From positions 1,178,001-1,242,000 of the forward strand of contig CBDIDG010000006.1 in NCBI GenBank assembly GCA_965277615.1: 64,000 bases of DNA, read 5' to 3'. This stretch comes from Bog-532 sp965277615. Lineage in GTDB: Bacteria; Actinomycetota; Actinomycetes; Streptosporangiales; Streptosporangiaceae. The notes beneath the pieces are model-generated. The model had not been told where the DNA came from. It did not search any database and was given only the letters and a program-made list of their open reading frames with translations. A program made the position numbers and the translations under genes. Within the stretch, counting starts at the first letter, position 1. Every line of letters starts with the position of its first letter. Below are positions 1 to 8,098 of the stretch, piece by piece.

Positions 1-144
1 GTAGAAGTTGCTGATCGCGTCGATGACCTGGCGCGGCTTCTGCGAGGTGTTGGCGCTGTCCAGGTAGATCAGCGGCTGGCCGTCGCGCACGTGCCGGTCC
101 AGGATCGGGAAGTCCTTCCGGATCCGGGCCACGTCGAAGGTCAT
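1..144 (-). CDS. sufS: Cysteine desulfurase SufS, N-terminal fragment (runs off left edge)
   Basis: Only the first 48 codons are present. The ATG is the complement of 142-144 and overlaps the sufC stop in an ATGA arrangement. The peptide begins MTFDVARIRKDFPILDR and continues into IYLDSANTSQKP, the usual N-terminus of group II cysteine desulfurases, whose family uses PLP to take sulfur from cysteine as a persulfide for the SufBCD scaffold. The PLP lysine and active-site cysteine lie outside the window. Position as last visible gene of the suf operon supports the call. Confidence 0.9.
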   Translation of the reverse strand, partial: MTFDVARIRKDFPILDRHVRDGQPLIYLDSANTSQKPRQVIDAISNFY

Positions 145-923
145 GAGGCTGCTCCCGCGGTGGCCTGCTGCTCCTTGATGAACTTCTCGTAGCCGTTGGT
201 CTCGAGCTCTTCGGCCAGTTCCTGACCGCCGCTGCGGACGATCTTGCCGCCCACGAACACGTGCACGAAGTCGGGCTGCACGTAGCGCAGGATCCGGGTG
301 TAGTGGGTGATCAGCAGCACGCCGTGGCCCGCGCCCGCGCGGAACCGGTTGATGCCCTCGGACACCACCTTGAGCGCGTCGATGTCCAGGCCGGAGTCGG
401 TCTCGTCCAGCACCGCGATCTTCGGCTGGAGCAGCTCGAGCTGGAGCACCTCGTGCCGCTTCTTCTCGCCGCCGGAGAAGCCCTCGTTCAGGTTGCGCTC
501 GGCGAAGGCCGGGTCGATGGACAGGTCGGCCATGGCCGTGCGCATGCTCTTCATGAACTCGCGCAGCTTGGGCGCCTCGCCCTGAACCGCGGTGACCGCG
601 GTGCGCAGGAAGTTCGACACCGACACGCCCGGCACTTCCACCGGGTACTGCATGGCCAGGAACAGGCCGGCCCGGGCCCGCGCGTCCACGCTCATGGCCA
701 GCACGTCCTCGCCGTCCAGGGTGACCGTGCCCTGGGTCACGTGGTACTTGGGGTGGCCCGCGATGGCGTAGGCCAGGGTGGACTTGCCGGACCCGTTCGG
801 GCCCATGATCGCGTGCGTCTCCCCCGCGTTGACGTCGAGGTCGACGCCGCGCAGGATCTCGCGCTGGCCGCCGTTCGCCTCCTCGATGTTCACGTGCAGA
901 TCGCGGATCTCAAGGGTCGCCAT
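141..923 (-). CDS. sufC: Fe-S assembly ATPase SufC
   Basis: A 260-residue ABC-type ATPase, normal length for SufC, the soluble ATPase that drives the SufB-SufD scaffold. Walker A GPNGSGKST lies at residues 41-49, the signature FSGGEKKR at 149-156, and Walker B with the SufC-typical ending LDETDSGLD at 172-180. There is no membrane partner, as expected for SufC. It follows the Rieske gene after a 69-base gap and overlaps sufS by four bases. The start ATG (complement of 921-923) begins the conserved MATLEIRDLHV. Confidence 0.97.
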   Translation of the reverse strand: MATLEIRDLHVNIEEANGGQREILRGVDLDVNAGETHAIMGPNGSGKSTLAYAIAGHPKYHVTQGTVTLDGEDVLAMSVDARARAGLFLAMQYPVEVPGVSVSNFLRTAVTAVQGEAPKLREFMKSMRTAMADLSIDPAFAERNLNEGFSGGEKKRHEVLQLELLQPKIAVLDETDSGLDIDALKVVSEGINRFRAGAGHGVLLITHYTRILRYVQPDFVHVFVGGKIVRSGGQELAEELETNGYEKFIKEQQATAGAAS

Positions 924-992
924 ATCTCAGTTCTCCAACGGTGTTTCTGTAAAGATCAGGGTTTCTGTAAGACCAGAATTTTTTTAATAACG
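924..992. repeat. Short direct repeat in the Rieske-sufC gap
   Basis: The sequence GTTTCTGTAA occurs at 943-952 and again at 961-970, 18 bases apart, followed by a run of seven T. This 69-base spacer is the only real gap in an operon whose other visible joints overlap, and it is AT-rich compared with its neighbours. It may be a decayed hairpin, a processing site or an insertion scar; nothing visible decides between these. Confidence 0.5.
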
Positions 993-1316
993 TCAGCTGA
1001 CTGCGACGTACACGTCGCCGTCCGCGGTTTTGACCGGGTACACCGGCACGGGGACGGTGGCGGGTGGCCCGGTGGGCACGCCGGTCCGTACGTCGAAGCA
1101 GGACCCGTGCAGCCAGCACTCGATCGTGTGGCCGTAGACCTCGCCCTCGGACAGCGGGACCTCGGCGTGGGAGCACACGTCGCGCAGCGCGTGCACCTCG
1201 TCCCCGGTCCGCACCACCGCGACCGGGGTGCCGTCCACGTCCAGGCCGAGCGCGCCGTCCTCGGGCACGTCGGCCAGGGCGCAGACGCGAACGAACGTCC
1301 GCTCGCTGGTGCTCAT
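993..1316 (-). CDS. Rieske [2Fe-2S] ferredoxin of the suf operon
   Basis: A 107-residue soluble Rieske protein. The two cluster-binding boxes are visible: C48-S-H50 and C67-W-L-H70. There is no membrane helix or oxygenase catalytic domain, so it belongs to the small non-heme ferredoxin group that actinobacterial suf operons often carry between sufD and sufC. Its start overlaps the sufD stop in an ATGA. The role in the operon is inferred: it may supply electrons or sense cluster status; it is not a core scaffold protein. Confidence 0.93.
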   Translation of the reverse strand: MSTSERTFVRVCALADVPEDGALGLDVDGTPVAVVRTGDEVHALRDVCSHAEVPLSEGEVYGHTIECWLHGSCFDVRTGVPTGPPATVPVPVYPVKTADGDVYVAVS

Positions 1317-2464
1317 GCCAGTTCCGCCTCGACCACCCGGGCCACCCGGTCCCGGACCTCGCCGACTTCGATCTTGGCCAGCAGTTCGCCGAAGAAGCCC
1401 TGGATGACCAGGCGCCGGGCCTCCTCATAGGGGATGCCCCGGGCCATCAGGTAGAACAGGTGCGTGTCCTCGAGCCGGCCGTTGGCGCTGGCGTGCCCGG
1501 CCCCGGCGATCTCACCGGTCAGGATCTCCAGGTTGGGCACGGAGTCGGCCCGGGCACCGTCGGTCAGGACCAGGTTCCGGTTGTACTCGTAGGTATCGGT
1601 CCCGGTGGCGGTGGCCTCGATCAGCACGTCGCCGATCCACACGCTGTGCGCCCCGTCGCCCTGCAGGGCACCCTTGTACAGCACCCGGCTCTTGCAGTCG
1701 GGCACGCTGTGCTCGATGAACAGCCGGTGCTCCTGGTGCTGCCCGGCGTCGGTGATGTACAGCCCGTTCAGCTCGGCGTCGCCGCCCCGCCCGGTGTAGG
1801 TGACGGACGGGACGATCCGGACCAGGTCGCCGCCCAGGGTGACGATCGTGTGCGTGATCTTCGCGTCCTTGCCCAGCTGCACGTGATGGTGGGACAGGTG
1901 CACCGTGTCGTCGGCCCAGTCCTGCAGGCTGACCACGGACAGCGCGGCGCCGTCGGCCACCACCAGCTCGACGTTGTCGGCGTAGGTGGCGCTGCCGCGG
2001 TGGTCGAGGACCACGGTGGCCCGGGCCATCGGGCCCACGTCCACCACGGTGTGCCCGAAGGCGGCCCCGTCGATGCCCTGGCCGCGCACGGTGAGCACGG
2101 TCGGTGCCGAGGTGACCGCCTCGGCGGGCACGCTGATCACGGTGGCCTCGGTGAACGAGGCGAAAGCTCGGGCACTGACCCGGTCCGTCGGCACGTACGT
2201 GGCGCCGACCCGGGGGTCGCCGCGCCGGGCCTTTTCCACCTTGACCTCGGGAGCCGCGTCGACCTCGACGGTCACCGCGCCCGCGGGCAGCGGGTCGGCC
2301 CCGTGCAGGCCACCCAGGCGGCGCAGCGGGGTGAACCGCCACTCCTCCTCGCGGCCGGTCGGGACCTCGAAGTCGGCCGGGTCGTACGAGGCGTGCTCGT
2401 GCAGCCGGGAAACGGGCGTGTCGGATTCGACGGCGCCCTGTAGCGCCGTCCCTGGGGCCGTCAT
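1313..2464 (-). CDS. sufD: Fe-S assembly protein SufD
   Basis: A 383-residue protein of the SufB/SufD beta-helix family. The N-terminal helical part (about 1-100) is followed by the repetitive beta-helix core and the C-terminal part with LFYLMARGIPYEEARRLVIQ (about 340-360), a typical SufD/SufB ending. With SufB and SufC it forms the scaffold on which Fe-S clusters are assembled in the cytoplasm. The start ATG at 2464 shares one base with the sufB TGA, and the stop overlaps the Rieske start, so translation is probably coupled. Confidence 0.95.
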   Translation of the reverse strand: MTAPGTALQGAVESDTPVSRLHEHASYDPADFEVPTGREEEWRFTPLRRLGGLHGADPLPAGAVTVEVDAAPEVKVEKARRGDPRVGATYVPTDRVSARAFASFTEATVISVPAEAVTSAPTVLTVRGQGIDGAAFGHTVVDVGPMARATVVLDHRGSATYADNVELVVADGAALSVVSLQDWADDTVHLSHHHVQLGKDAKITHTIVTLGGDLVRIVPSVTYTGRGGDAELNGLYITDAGQHQEHRLFIEHSVPDCKSRVLYKGALQGDGAHSVWIGDVLIEATATGTDTYEYNRNLVLTDGARADSVPNLEILTGEIAGAGHASANGRLEDTHLFYLMARGIPYEEARRLVIQGFFGELLAKIEVGEVRDRVARVVEAELA

Positions 2465-3876
2465 CAGCCGACCGATCCTTCCATCTGGAGCACGATCAGC
2501 CGGTTGAGTTCGAGCGCGTACTCCATCGGGAGCTCACGCGCGATCGGCTCGACGAAGCCGCGCACGATGGTGGCCATCGCCTCGTCCTCGGTCATGCCCC
2601 GGCTCATCAGGTAGAACAGCTGGTCTTCGGAGATCTTGGAGACCGAGGCCTCGTGGCCCATCTCCACGTCGTCCTCGCGCACGTCCACGTAGGGGTAGGT
2701 GTCGCTCCGGCTGATCGTGTCGACCAGCAGCGCGTCGCACTTGACCGTGGACTTGGAGTGCTCGGCGCCTTCCTGGACCTGGACCAGGCCCCGGTAGGAG
2801 GTCCGGCCGCCGCCGCGGGCCACCGACTTGGACACGATGGTGGACGAGGTGTTCGGCGCGCAGTGCACCATCTTCGACCCGGCGTCCTGGTGCTGGCCCT
2901 CGCCCGCGAACGCGACGGACAGCGTCTCGCCCTTGGCGTGCTCACCCATCAGGTAGACCGCCGGGTACTTCATCGTGACCTTGGAGCCGATGTTCCCGTC
3001 GATCCACTCCATCGTCGCGCCCTGCTCGCAGATGGCCCGCTTGGTGACCAGGTTGTAGACGTTGTTCGACCAGTTCTGGATCGTGGTGTACCGGCAGCGG
3101 GCGTCCTTCTTCACGATGATCTCGACCACCGCGGAGTGCAGCGAGTCCGACTTGTAGATCGGCGCGGTGCAGCCCTCGACGTAGTGCACGTAGGCACCTT
3201 CGTCCACGATGATCAGCGTCCGCTCGAACTGGCCCATGTTCTCGGTGTTGATCCGGAAGTAGGCCTGCAGCGGGATGTCCACGTGCACGCCCTTCGGCAC
3301 GTAGATGAACGAGCCGCCGGACCACACCGCCGTGTTCAGCGCGGCGAACTTGTTGTCGCCCGGCGGGATCACGGTGCCGAAGTACTCCTGGAACAGCTCA
3401 GGGTGCTCGCGCAGCGCCGTGTCGGTGTCGAGGAAGAGGACGCCCTTCTCCTCGAGGTCCTCACGGATCTTGTGGTAGACGACCTCGGACTCGTACTGGG
3501 CCGCCACCCCGGCGATCAGCCGCTGCTTCTCGGCCTCGGGGATGCCCAGCCGGTCGTAGGTGTTCTTGATGTCGGCGGGCAGGTCGTCCCAGCTTTCGGC
3601 CTGCTTCTCGGTCGACCGGACAAAGTACTTGATGTTGTCGAAGTCGATCTCGGACAGGTCGGCACCCCAGGTGGGCAGCGGCTTGCGGCCGAACATGCGC
3701 AGCCCGCGCAGGCGCAGGTCCAGCATCCACTCGGGCTCGCTCTTCTTGCCCGAAATGTCGCGGACCACGTCCTCGGACAGGCCACGGCGCGCGGTCTCGC
3801 CCGCCGTGTCGCTGTCAGCCCAGCCGAACTTGTACGTGCCGAGGCCGTCAAGCTGGTCGTTAGCGGTCGTCGTCAT
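2464..3876 (-). CDS. sufB: Fe-S assembly scaffold SufB
   Basis: A 470-residue SufB of normal length. Typical stretches are visible: GVLFLDTDTALREHPELF near residue 145, FIYVPKGVHVDIPLQAYF near 190, and the C-terminal LFYLMSRGMTEDEAMATIV near 420. SufB is the main scaffold subunit and works with SufC and SufD. Its ATG (complement of 3874-3876) overlaps the sufR stop by four bases, so the regulator and the first structural gene are translationally coupled. Confidence 0.97.
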   Translation of the reverse strand: MTTTANDQLDGLGTYKFGWADSDTAGETARRGLSEDVVRDISGKKSEPEWMLDLRLRGLRMFGRKPLPTWGADLSEIDFDNIKYFVRSTEKQAESWDDLPADIKNTYDRLGIPEAEKQRLIAGVAAQYESEVVYHKIREDLEEKGVLFLDTDTALREHPELFQEYFGTVIPPGDNKFAALNTAVWSGGSFIYVPKGVHVDIPLQAYFRINTENMGQFERTLIIVDEGAYVHYVEGCTAPIYKSDSLHSAVVEIIVKKDARCRYTTIQNWSNNVYNLVTKRAICEQGATMEWIDGNIGSKVTMKYPAVYLMGEHAKGETLSVAFAGEGQHQDAGSKMVHCAPNTSSTIVSKSVARGGGRTSYRGLVQVQEGAEHSKSTVKCDALLVDTISRSDTYPYVDVREDDVEMGHEASVSKISEDQLFYLMSRGMTEDEAMATIVRGFVEPIARELPMEYALELNRLIVLQMEGSVG

Positions 3877-4775
3877 ATGAAGAGCCCTCCGGACCCTGAA
3901 ATGTTTTCGCCGTTCGCCTCGGACTCAACTGGGTCCGGGGTGGTCTGCTTCCCTGCGTCTCGCGCAGGGTCATCTTTGCCGCTCGTCAACGAGCGGCAGG
4001 TCACGTGGGTGGTGCAGATGCCGTCGCCGTGGGCGATGGTGGCCAGCCGGCGCACCGGGACGCCCAGCAGCCGGCTGAACGCCTCGGTCTCGGCCTCGCA
4101 CAGCTGCGGAAACTCGGCGGCCACGTGCGCCACCGGGCAGTGATGCTGGCACAGCTGCTCGCCGCCCGAGCCGACCGCGGCTTTCTCGGCCGCGGGTGCG
4201 GCCACGGTCGAGGCGGCGTAGCCGTCGGCGGACAGCGCGTCGGCCAGGGCCTGGACCCGCTCCCCCGGCGGCGCGGCGGCCACGGCCGGGCCGTACCGCC
4301 GTTCCAGCTCGGCGACCTGGTGGCGGGCGAACTCCTCGACCGCCGCCGGGCCCGCCGTGGTGGCCAGGAACCGCAGCGCGCTGCTGGCCAGGTCGTCGTA
4401 GGCGTGCTCGAACGCGCTCCGGCCCGCGTCGGTGATCGCGAACAGCCGGGCCGGGCGCCCGCGGCCCCGGCTGGCGTAGGTGCGGGCGGTGCGGGTCTCG
4501 ATGAGCCCCTCGGCCAGCAGGTTGTCCAGGTGCCGCCGGATCGCGGCCGGGGTCAGCCCGAGCCGACTCCCGATGACCGAGGCCGTGGACGGCCCCAGCT
4601 CCAGGATCAGCCGGGCCACCCGGGCGCGAGTGCTGCGCTCGGAGTGAGCCTGCGCGAACAGGTCACGGCGCTCGGAGTGAGCCTGCGCGGACGAGTCACG
4701 GCGCACGGAGCTGTCGGCCGCGGCACTATGTGCCGCCGCCCGCTGCTCCGAAGTCGCTGTCCGCATGTTTTTCAC
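3873..4775 (-). CDS. sufR: SufR-type transcriptional regulator of the suf operon
   Basis: A 300-residue regulator heading the operon. A winged-helix DNA-binding domain covers about 50-110 (RLGLTPAAIRRHLDNLLAEGLIE). A cysteine-rich C-terminal region follows with C209, C213 and C226, plus C254 and C260; SufR proteins bind an Fe-S cluster through such cysteines and repress suf when clusters are plentiful. The start used is GTG at 4775. Residues 1-48 are a low-complexity extension with an 11-residue repeat (SAQAHSERRDL / FAQAHSERSTR) coded by a 33-base tandem repeat, so the family's usual start may be further inside. Confidence 0.88.
   Translation of the reverse strand: MKNMRTATSEQRAAAHSAAADSSVRRDSSAQAHSERRDLFAQAHSERSTRARVARLILELGPSTASVIGSRLGLTPAAIRRHLDNLLAEGLIETRTARTYASRGRGRPARLFAITDAGRSAFEHAYDDLASSALRFLATTAGPAAVEEFARHQVAELERRYGPAVAAAPPGERVQALADALSADGYAASTVAAPAAEKAAVGSGGEQLCQHHCPVAHVAAEFPQLCEAETEAFSRLLGVPVRRLATIAHGDGICTTHVTCRSLTSGKDDPARDAGKQTTPDPVESEANGENISGSGGLFI
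4635..4710. repeat. 33-base tandem repeat in the 5' part of sufR
   Basis: Two copies of a 33-base unit (4635-4667 and 4668-4700) differ at only a few positions, with a third partial copy up to about 4710. The unit is eleven codons long and keeps the frame, adding the repeated peptide near residues 25-48 of SufR, before the DNA-binding domain. Confidence 0.85.
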
Positions 4776-4946
4776 AACACAAGTATGCCGTAATTAAGTC
4801 CGGTGACGCAAAGTTTACCGAACACGGATGTGACGTAATTAAAGCGCCCCACGCTTCTCTTCGTTTTCGCTGGTCACGTGAGCCTCCGGCGTGTCGCCGG
4901 GAGTGACCGGCCGTCGCGGGCGGTCGCGGCCCCGTACGCTGGGGCC
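4776..4946. promoter_or_regulatory. Divergent control region sufR / metallophosphoesterase
   Basis: A 171-base region between divergent genes. The sequence CGTAATTAA occurs at 4789-4797 and 4834-4842, 45 bases apart, in an otherwise GC-rich setting. Such paired AT-rich copies upstream of an autoregulated repressor are candidate SufR sites; this is inference. At 4935-4940 a TACGCT -10 box lies six bases before the ATG at 4947 on the plus strand, which suggests leaderless transcription of the phosphoesterase gene. Confidence 0.5.
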
Positions 4947-6275
4947 ATGGCTGCCGTGTCCTGCTCTGCGGGGCGACCGGACGTGGCCGACATGATGGAG
5001 GTCCGGATCCCGGCCGGCGGCCGAGTGGTCGCGATCAGTGATCTCCACTTGCCGCCCCGGCGCTCCAACGTCTCCGCGCGCTGCTGCACGATGCTAGCCG
5101 CCCGGCTGGCCGAGCTGGCCAGCCCGGTGACCGTGGTGCTGGCGGGCGACATCATCGAGCTGCTCGGCTCCCCGGAGGCCACGGCGGCCGAGATCCTGCG
5201 CGAACACGAGGATCTGTGCGCAGCGCTGGCCGGGGTCACGGCCCGCGGCGGGCGGGTCGTGTACATCGTCGGCAACCACGACGGCGACCTGGCCTGGGAC
5301 GTGAAGACGGCCGACACCGTACGGGAGATGACCGGGGCCGAGCTGGCCCTGGCCGCGAACGTGGTGCTGCCGGACGGGGGCAGGATCCGGGTCGAGCACG
5401 GTCACCAGCTGGACCCGTACAACTGCTTCCACGACCCCCGGAACAACCTGGACACGCCGCTCGGCCACCACATCGTGCGGGAGATCCTGCCCCGGATCGA
5501 GTTCCTCGGCCGGGGCTGGCTGGACGGCGCGCACGAGATGGCCGACCCGGCCGACTTCCCCTCGTTCGTAGGGTCACGGCTGGTGTACCGCAAGCTGATC
5601 CGGCACGCCTGGTGGCTGCTGCTGATTCCGGTCCTGCTGCTGCTCGGGCTGCGGGTGTCGGAGATCGTCGAGCTGCAGACGCGCTACCCGGACACCACGC
5701 CCTGGGTGCACGGGGCCCAGATCCTGGGCTACGGCGCGGTCGCGGACCTGATCGTGGTGGCGGCGATCATCGCGATCGTGTCCCGCCGCGCCTGGACCTC
5801 GATCAGCGCGCTGGCCCTGGCCGAGCGGGGCTACGGCCAGAACAAGGCCGCCCGGCAGCGGGCCGCCGACCTGACCAGCGAGGGGTATGTGGGCTACCTG
5901 TCCGGGCACACCCACCATCCCGAGCTCAGCGGGTGCGGGAACGGTTTCTACGCCAACACCGGCTCGTGCACCACCGTGGTCGAGGCCACCGCGACCCGGC
6001 TGGGCATGCCCACCGCGTACCTGCGGGCCCAGCAGATTTCCTGGCTGGAGCTGACGGGCCCCGGAGCCGAGCCGGGCGGGCTGCGGGCCGAGCTGCGGGC
6101 GGCCCGGATCGATCTGCCCGGGGCCACGCGGCTGGAGCGGTTCGGAGCCCACGGACGGCAACGGTTTGCCGCCTCGCCGACCGTGGTGGGCTCGTGGCCC
6201 GGCGGCCCGGCCTTTCCCGCGCCGACCGCCGCGGCCGCCCCAGAGGCGACCGTCACTGCTACGAACCGGCAATGA
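4947..6275 (+). CDS. Membrane-attached metallophosphoesterase
   Basis: A 442-residue calcineurin-like phosphoesterase. Metal-binding motifs appear in order: SDLHL near residue 31, GDIIEL near 68, GNHDGD near 109, HGH near 151 and SGHTHH near 320. Two hydrophobic segments (about 221-239 and 259-279) lie between the third and last motifs, so the domain carries a membrane hairpin insert. It resembles UDP-2,3-diacylglucosamine hydrolase-like proteins, but the substrate cannot be told. I chose ATG 4947 rather than GTG 4878 because a TACGCT box lies six bases upstream. A disordered tail follows residue 400. Confidence 0.8.
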   Translation: MAAVSCSAGRPDVADMMEVRIPAGGRVVAISDLHLPPRRSNVSARCCTMLAARLAELASPVTVVLAGDIIELLGSPEATAAEILREHEDLCAALAGVTARGGRVVYIVGNHDGDLAWDVKTADTVREMTGAELALAANVVLPDGGRIRVEHGHQLDPYNCFHDPRNNLDTPLGHHIVREILPRIEFLGRGWLDGAHEMADPADFPSFVGSRLVYRKLIRHAWWLLLIPVLLLLGLRVSEIVELQTRYPDTTPWVHGAQILGYGAVADLIVVAAIIAIVSRRAWTSISALALAERGYGQNKAARQRAADLTSEGYVGYLSGHTHHPELSGCGNGFYANTGSCTTVVEATATRLGMPTAYLRAQQISWLELTGPGAEPGGLRAELRAARIDLPGATRLERFGAHGRQRFAASPTVVGSWPGGPAFPAPTAAAAPEATVTATNRQ

Positions 6276-6333
6276 TACGACCGGTCGTAGTACAAGTGGC
6301 GGTGCCGGCGCGGCGGCCGGGCGATAACGCCCA

Positions 6334-6349
6334 TAGACTCGCGAGCGTG
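6334..6349 (+). promoter_or_regulatory. Leaderless-type promoter of the ABC ATPase gene
   Basis: A TAGACT -10 box at 6334-6339 is followed after seven bases by the GTG at 6347-6349. Transcription would start at or next to the start codon. No purine-rich ribosome binding site precedes the GTG. The start is also the point where similarity to ABC ATPases begins. Confidence 0.6.
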
Positions 6350-7273
6350 AGCACCGCCCCCGCCGTCGAAGTCGCGAGCCTGGTGAAGCGGTACCGGCAC
6401 GCGCTCGCCGTCGACGGGCTGACGCTGACCGCGGCCCGCGGCGAGGTCACGTCGATCCTCGGCCCCAATGGGGCGGGCAAGACCAGCACGATCGAGATCT
6501 GCGAGGGTTACCGGCGCGCTGACGCCGGCACGGTCCGGGTCCTCGGCCTGGACCCGGCCCGCGACACCCGCGCCCTGCGGCCCCGCGTCGGGGTGATGCT
6601 GCAGGCCGGCGGCGTGCCCCCAGCCATACCGGCGGGTGAGTACCTGCGCCTGCTGGCCCGCTTCCACGCGCACCCGCTGGACCCGGCCGGGCTGCTCAGC
6701 CGGGTCGGCCTGACCGAGGTGGCCCGCACCCCGTACAAGCGGCTGTCGGGCGGGCAGCAGCAGCGCCTGGCCCTGGCCGCGGCGGTCATTGGCCGCCCGG
6801 AGCTGGTGTTCCTGGACGAGCCGACGGCCGGCATGGACCCGCAGGCCCGGCACGCGACCTGGGACCTGATCACGGAGCTGCGCGCGGCCGGCGTGAGCGT
6901 GATCTTGACCACGCACTTCATGGACGAGGCCGAACGGCTGTCGGACCGGGTGGCCATCATCGACCGCGGCCGCCTGGTCGCGGGCGGCACCCCGGCCGAG
7001 CTGTGCGGCGGCGCCGGCCAGCTGCGCTTCCGGGCCGAAACCGGGCTGGACACCGACGGCCTGCTGGCCGCGCTCCCGGACGGCAGCGCGGCCAAGGAAT
7101 CACCGGCCGGGCACTACGTGATCGAGGTGCCGGACGGGGTCACCCCGCAGCTGCTGGCCTCGGTCACCGCCTGGTGCGCCGAGCACAGCGTGCTGCCGAC
7201 CAGCCTGCGGATCGAGAGCCGGACGCTGGAGGACGTGTTCCTGGAACTGACCGGAAGGGAACTGCGCTCATGA
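6347..7273 (+). CDS. ABC-2 type exporter, ATP-binding protein
   Basis: A 308-residue ATPase with Walker A GPNGAGKT at 39-46, signature LSGGQQQR at 133-140, Walker B LVFLDEPT at 153-160 and the switch histidine in TTHFMDEAE. The C-terminal 80 residues form the extra domain common in drug and antibiotic exporters of the CcmA/DrrA type. It works with the permease encoded just downstream. The open frame extends upstream to 5216, but that part is a shadow of the phosphoesterase gene. Substrate unknown. Confidence 0.9.
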   Translation: MSTAPAVEVASLVKRYRHALAVDGLTLTAARGEVTSILGPNGAGKTSTIEICEGYRRADAGTVRVLGLDPARDTRALRPRVGVMLQAGGVPPAIPAGEYLRLLARFHAHPLDPAGLLSRVGLTEVARTPYKRLSGGQQQRLALAAAVIGRPELVFLDEPTAGMDPQARHATWDLITELRAAGVSVILTTHFMDEAERLSDRVAIIDRGRLVAGGTPAELCGGAGQLRFRAETGLDTDGLLAALPDGSAAKESPAGHYVIEVPDGVTPQLLASVTAWCAEHSVLPTSLRIESRTLEDVFLELTGRELRS

Positions 7274-7307
7274 ACGGCCTGCGCTCATGAACGGCCTGGG
7301 CTCGTGA
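7262..7307 (+). repeat. 17-base tandem repeat across the ATPase-permease junction
   Basis: CTGCGCTCATGAACGGC occurs at 7262-7278 and exactly again at 7279-7295, then partly (CTGGGCTCGTGA) at 7296-7307. The first copy holds the ATPase stop as ATGA; the next two ATGs (7270 and 7287) open only six-codon frames, and the third copy supplies the GTG used by the permease. Confidence 0.9.
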
Positions 7308-8098
7308 CCGTAGCCGACCAGGTCGCGCCGGAGACCTTCGCCCCGGCGCCGGGGGCGGCGCCGATGCGCCAGATGATCCTGGCCCAGACGGTGATGGAAA
7401 CCCGGATGCTGCTCCGCAACGGCGAGCAGCTCACCGTGACCATGGTCATCCCGCTGGCCCTGCTGGCCATGTTTAGCCTCGAGCCGCTGGTCAGCGTGGG
7501 CGGCGGCTCCCGCATCGACTTCCTGGCCCCCGGCATCATCGCGCTGGCCATCATGTCGACCGCGTTCACCAGCCAGGCCATCTCCACCGGGTTCGAGCGC
7601 CGGTACGGCGTGCTCAAGCGGCTGGGGGCCGAGCCGCTGTCCCGGGTCGGCCTGATCTCGGCCAAGACGATCAGCGTGATCCTGGTCGAGTTGCTGCAGG
7701 CGGCGCTGATCACCGCGATCGCGTTCGGGCTGGGCTGGAGCCCGCACGCCCGCGCGCTGGCCTTTTTGACTGTGCCGCTGCTGGTGCTGGCGGGGACGGC
7801 CGCGTTCAGCGGGCTGGCCCTGCTGATGGCGGGTGCGCTGCGGGCCGAGGCCACGCTGGCCCTGGCCAACCTGATCTACATCGCGCTGCTCGGCCTGGGC
7901 GGCGTGGTCTTCCCGCTGACCAAGTTCCCGGCCGCCGCCCACCCCTACCTCACCCTGCTGCCCACCGGGGCCCTGGCCACCGGGCTGCGGTCGGTGCTGG
8001 CCCACGCGGCCGGGTTCCCGGTGCGGGACCTGATCGTGCTGGTGGTGTGGGCCGTGCTGGGCATCGGCCTGGCGGCCCGCACGTTCCGCTGGGAGTGA
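7304..8098 (+). CDS. ABC-2 type exporter, permease
   Basis: A 264-residue integral membrane protein with about six hydrophobic segments, ending in the FRWE motif usual for ABC-2 permeases of actinobacteria. A cytoplasmic N-terminus (about 40 residues) precedes the first helix (VTMVIPLALLAMFSL). It pairs with the ATPase upstream to form an exporter. The GTG at 7304 lies in the last, degenerate copy of a 17-base repeat; no other in-frame start fits. Its stop overlaps the GTG of the next gene, so the EamA gene may be cotranscribed. Confidence 0.88.
   Translation: MTVADQVAPETFAPAPGAAPMRQMILAQTVMETRMLLRNGEQLTVTMVIPLALLAMFSLEPLVSVGGGSRIDFLAPGIIALAIMSTAFTSQAISTGFERRYGVLKRLGAEPLSRVGLISAKTISVILVELLQAALITAIAFGLGWSPHARALAFLTVPLLVLAGTAAFSGLALLMAGALRAEATLALANLIYIALLGLGGVVFPLTKFPAAAHPYLTLLPTGALATGLRSVLAHAAGFPVRDLIVLVVWAVLGIGLAARTFRWE

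Noticed and set aside
5216..6346. Long N-terminal extension of the ABC ATPase frame
   Set aside because: It is read in a wrong frame of the phosphoesterase gene; a promoter-like box and family likeness place the start at 6347.
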